Below are positions 23,298-23,359 of a stretch of 23,359 nt of DNA, one piece after another; the first letter of the stretch is position 1; each line of letters starts with the position of its first letter. The stretch comes from Candidatus Binatia bacterium. Its GTDB lineage: Bacteria > Desulfobacterota_B > Binatia > UBA9968 > JAJDTQ01. The DNA is taken from contig JAJDTQ010000060.1 of the NCBI GenBank assembly GCA_022827045.1, positions 1 through 23,359 on the forward strand, given 5' to 3'. The position numbers were made by a program, and so were the translations under genes. The notes below the pieces were generated by a model. It was given only the letters and a program-made list of their open reading frames with translations, searched no databases and had not been told where the DNA came from.

Positions 23298-23359
23298 ATG
23301 ACGGCTTATCGTTCATGGTTCATCCGCTGTAACGGCATCAAGACCCATTTCGTCGAGGC
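23298..23359 (+). CDS. Start of an alpha/beta hydrolase-like gene (truncated by window end)
   Basis: About 20 codons are visible from the ATG at 23298. The pattern NGIKTHFVE after a short variable start is the usual first strand of alpha/beta hydrolase-fold enzymes, including MhpC-type C-C hydrolases. The weak GGGAG site lies about ten bases upstream. The gene follows the bicupin by 25 bases and continues the operon. Too little is present for a firm call. Confidence 0.55.
   Translation, partial: MTAYRSWFIRCNGIKTHFVE

Noticed and set aside
1..23359. CRISPR arrays, tRNA, rRNA, insertion sequences and integrase genes
   Set aside because: No regularly spaced repeats, no cloverleaf or rRNA-like stretches, and no transposase or integrase motifs were seen on either strand by reading.

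Overview
This window looks like a high-GC chromosomal segment (roughly two-thirds G+C by eye) from a Gram-negative, catabolically versatile bacterium. Lipoprotein and Sec signal peptides, a TAXI-type TRAP transporter and strong Shine-Dalgarno sites support this. The gene mix (UbiD, Rieske and xanthine-dehydrogenase families, Asp/Glu-racemase-fold enzymes, many uptake systems, a free-standing archaeal-type ThrRS editing domain) would fit an uncultured deltaproteobacterium-like or Tectomicrobia-like lineage. That placement is an impression only, because the window holds no marker gene.

Layout. (1) 1-2482, minus: a free-standing threonyl-tRNA editing domain followed by the molybdopterin subunit of a xanthine-dehydrogenase-family enzyme, which runs off the left edge. 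(2) 2673-4151, plus: a lipoprotein joining a zinc-metalloprotease domain to a TbpB-like C-terminal barrel; its base composition looks less GC-rich than its neighbours. (3) 4421-9889: two paralogues of the maleate isomerase/arylmalonate decarboxylase family, one with a single candidate catalytic cysteine and one with no cysteine at all; a DMT-family exporter on the minus strand; and an mhpD-mhpF-mhpE-like set (2-keto-4-pentenoate hydratase, acylating acetaldehyde dehydrogenase, 4-hydroxy-2-oxovalerate aldolase) that would convert a meta-cleavage product to pyruvate and acetyl-CoA. (4) 9962-12943, minus: a TAXI-TRAP receptor and fused permease. (5) 13158-13718, plus: a small secreted protein. 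(6) 13722-17138, minus: a lysine-rich secreted protein, a periplasmic binding protein and a two-domain iron-type ABC permease, with no ATPase gene beside them. (7) 17314-23359, plus: a tightly packed operon of a UbiD decarboxylase, a Rieske oxygenase, a Pht4-like dihydrodiol dehydrogenase, a PanB-like enzyme lacking the catalytic glutamate, a bicupin and the start of an alpha/beta hydrolase.

Taken together the window reads as an aromatic or cyclic carboxylic-acid catabolic island with its own uptake systems. The right-hand operon would oxygenate, rearomatise and decarboxylate a phthalate-like acid. The bicupin and hydrolase could supply ring cleavage and C-C hydrolysis, and the mhpDFE-like genes could finish the chain. 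The substrate is not known. The least expected parts are the PanB-like protein without its catalytic base, the cysteine-free racemase-fold enzyme, the protease-TbpB fusion and several long perfect inverted repeats between genes.
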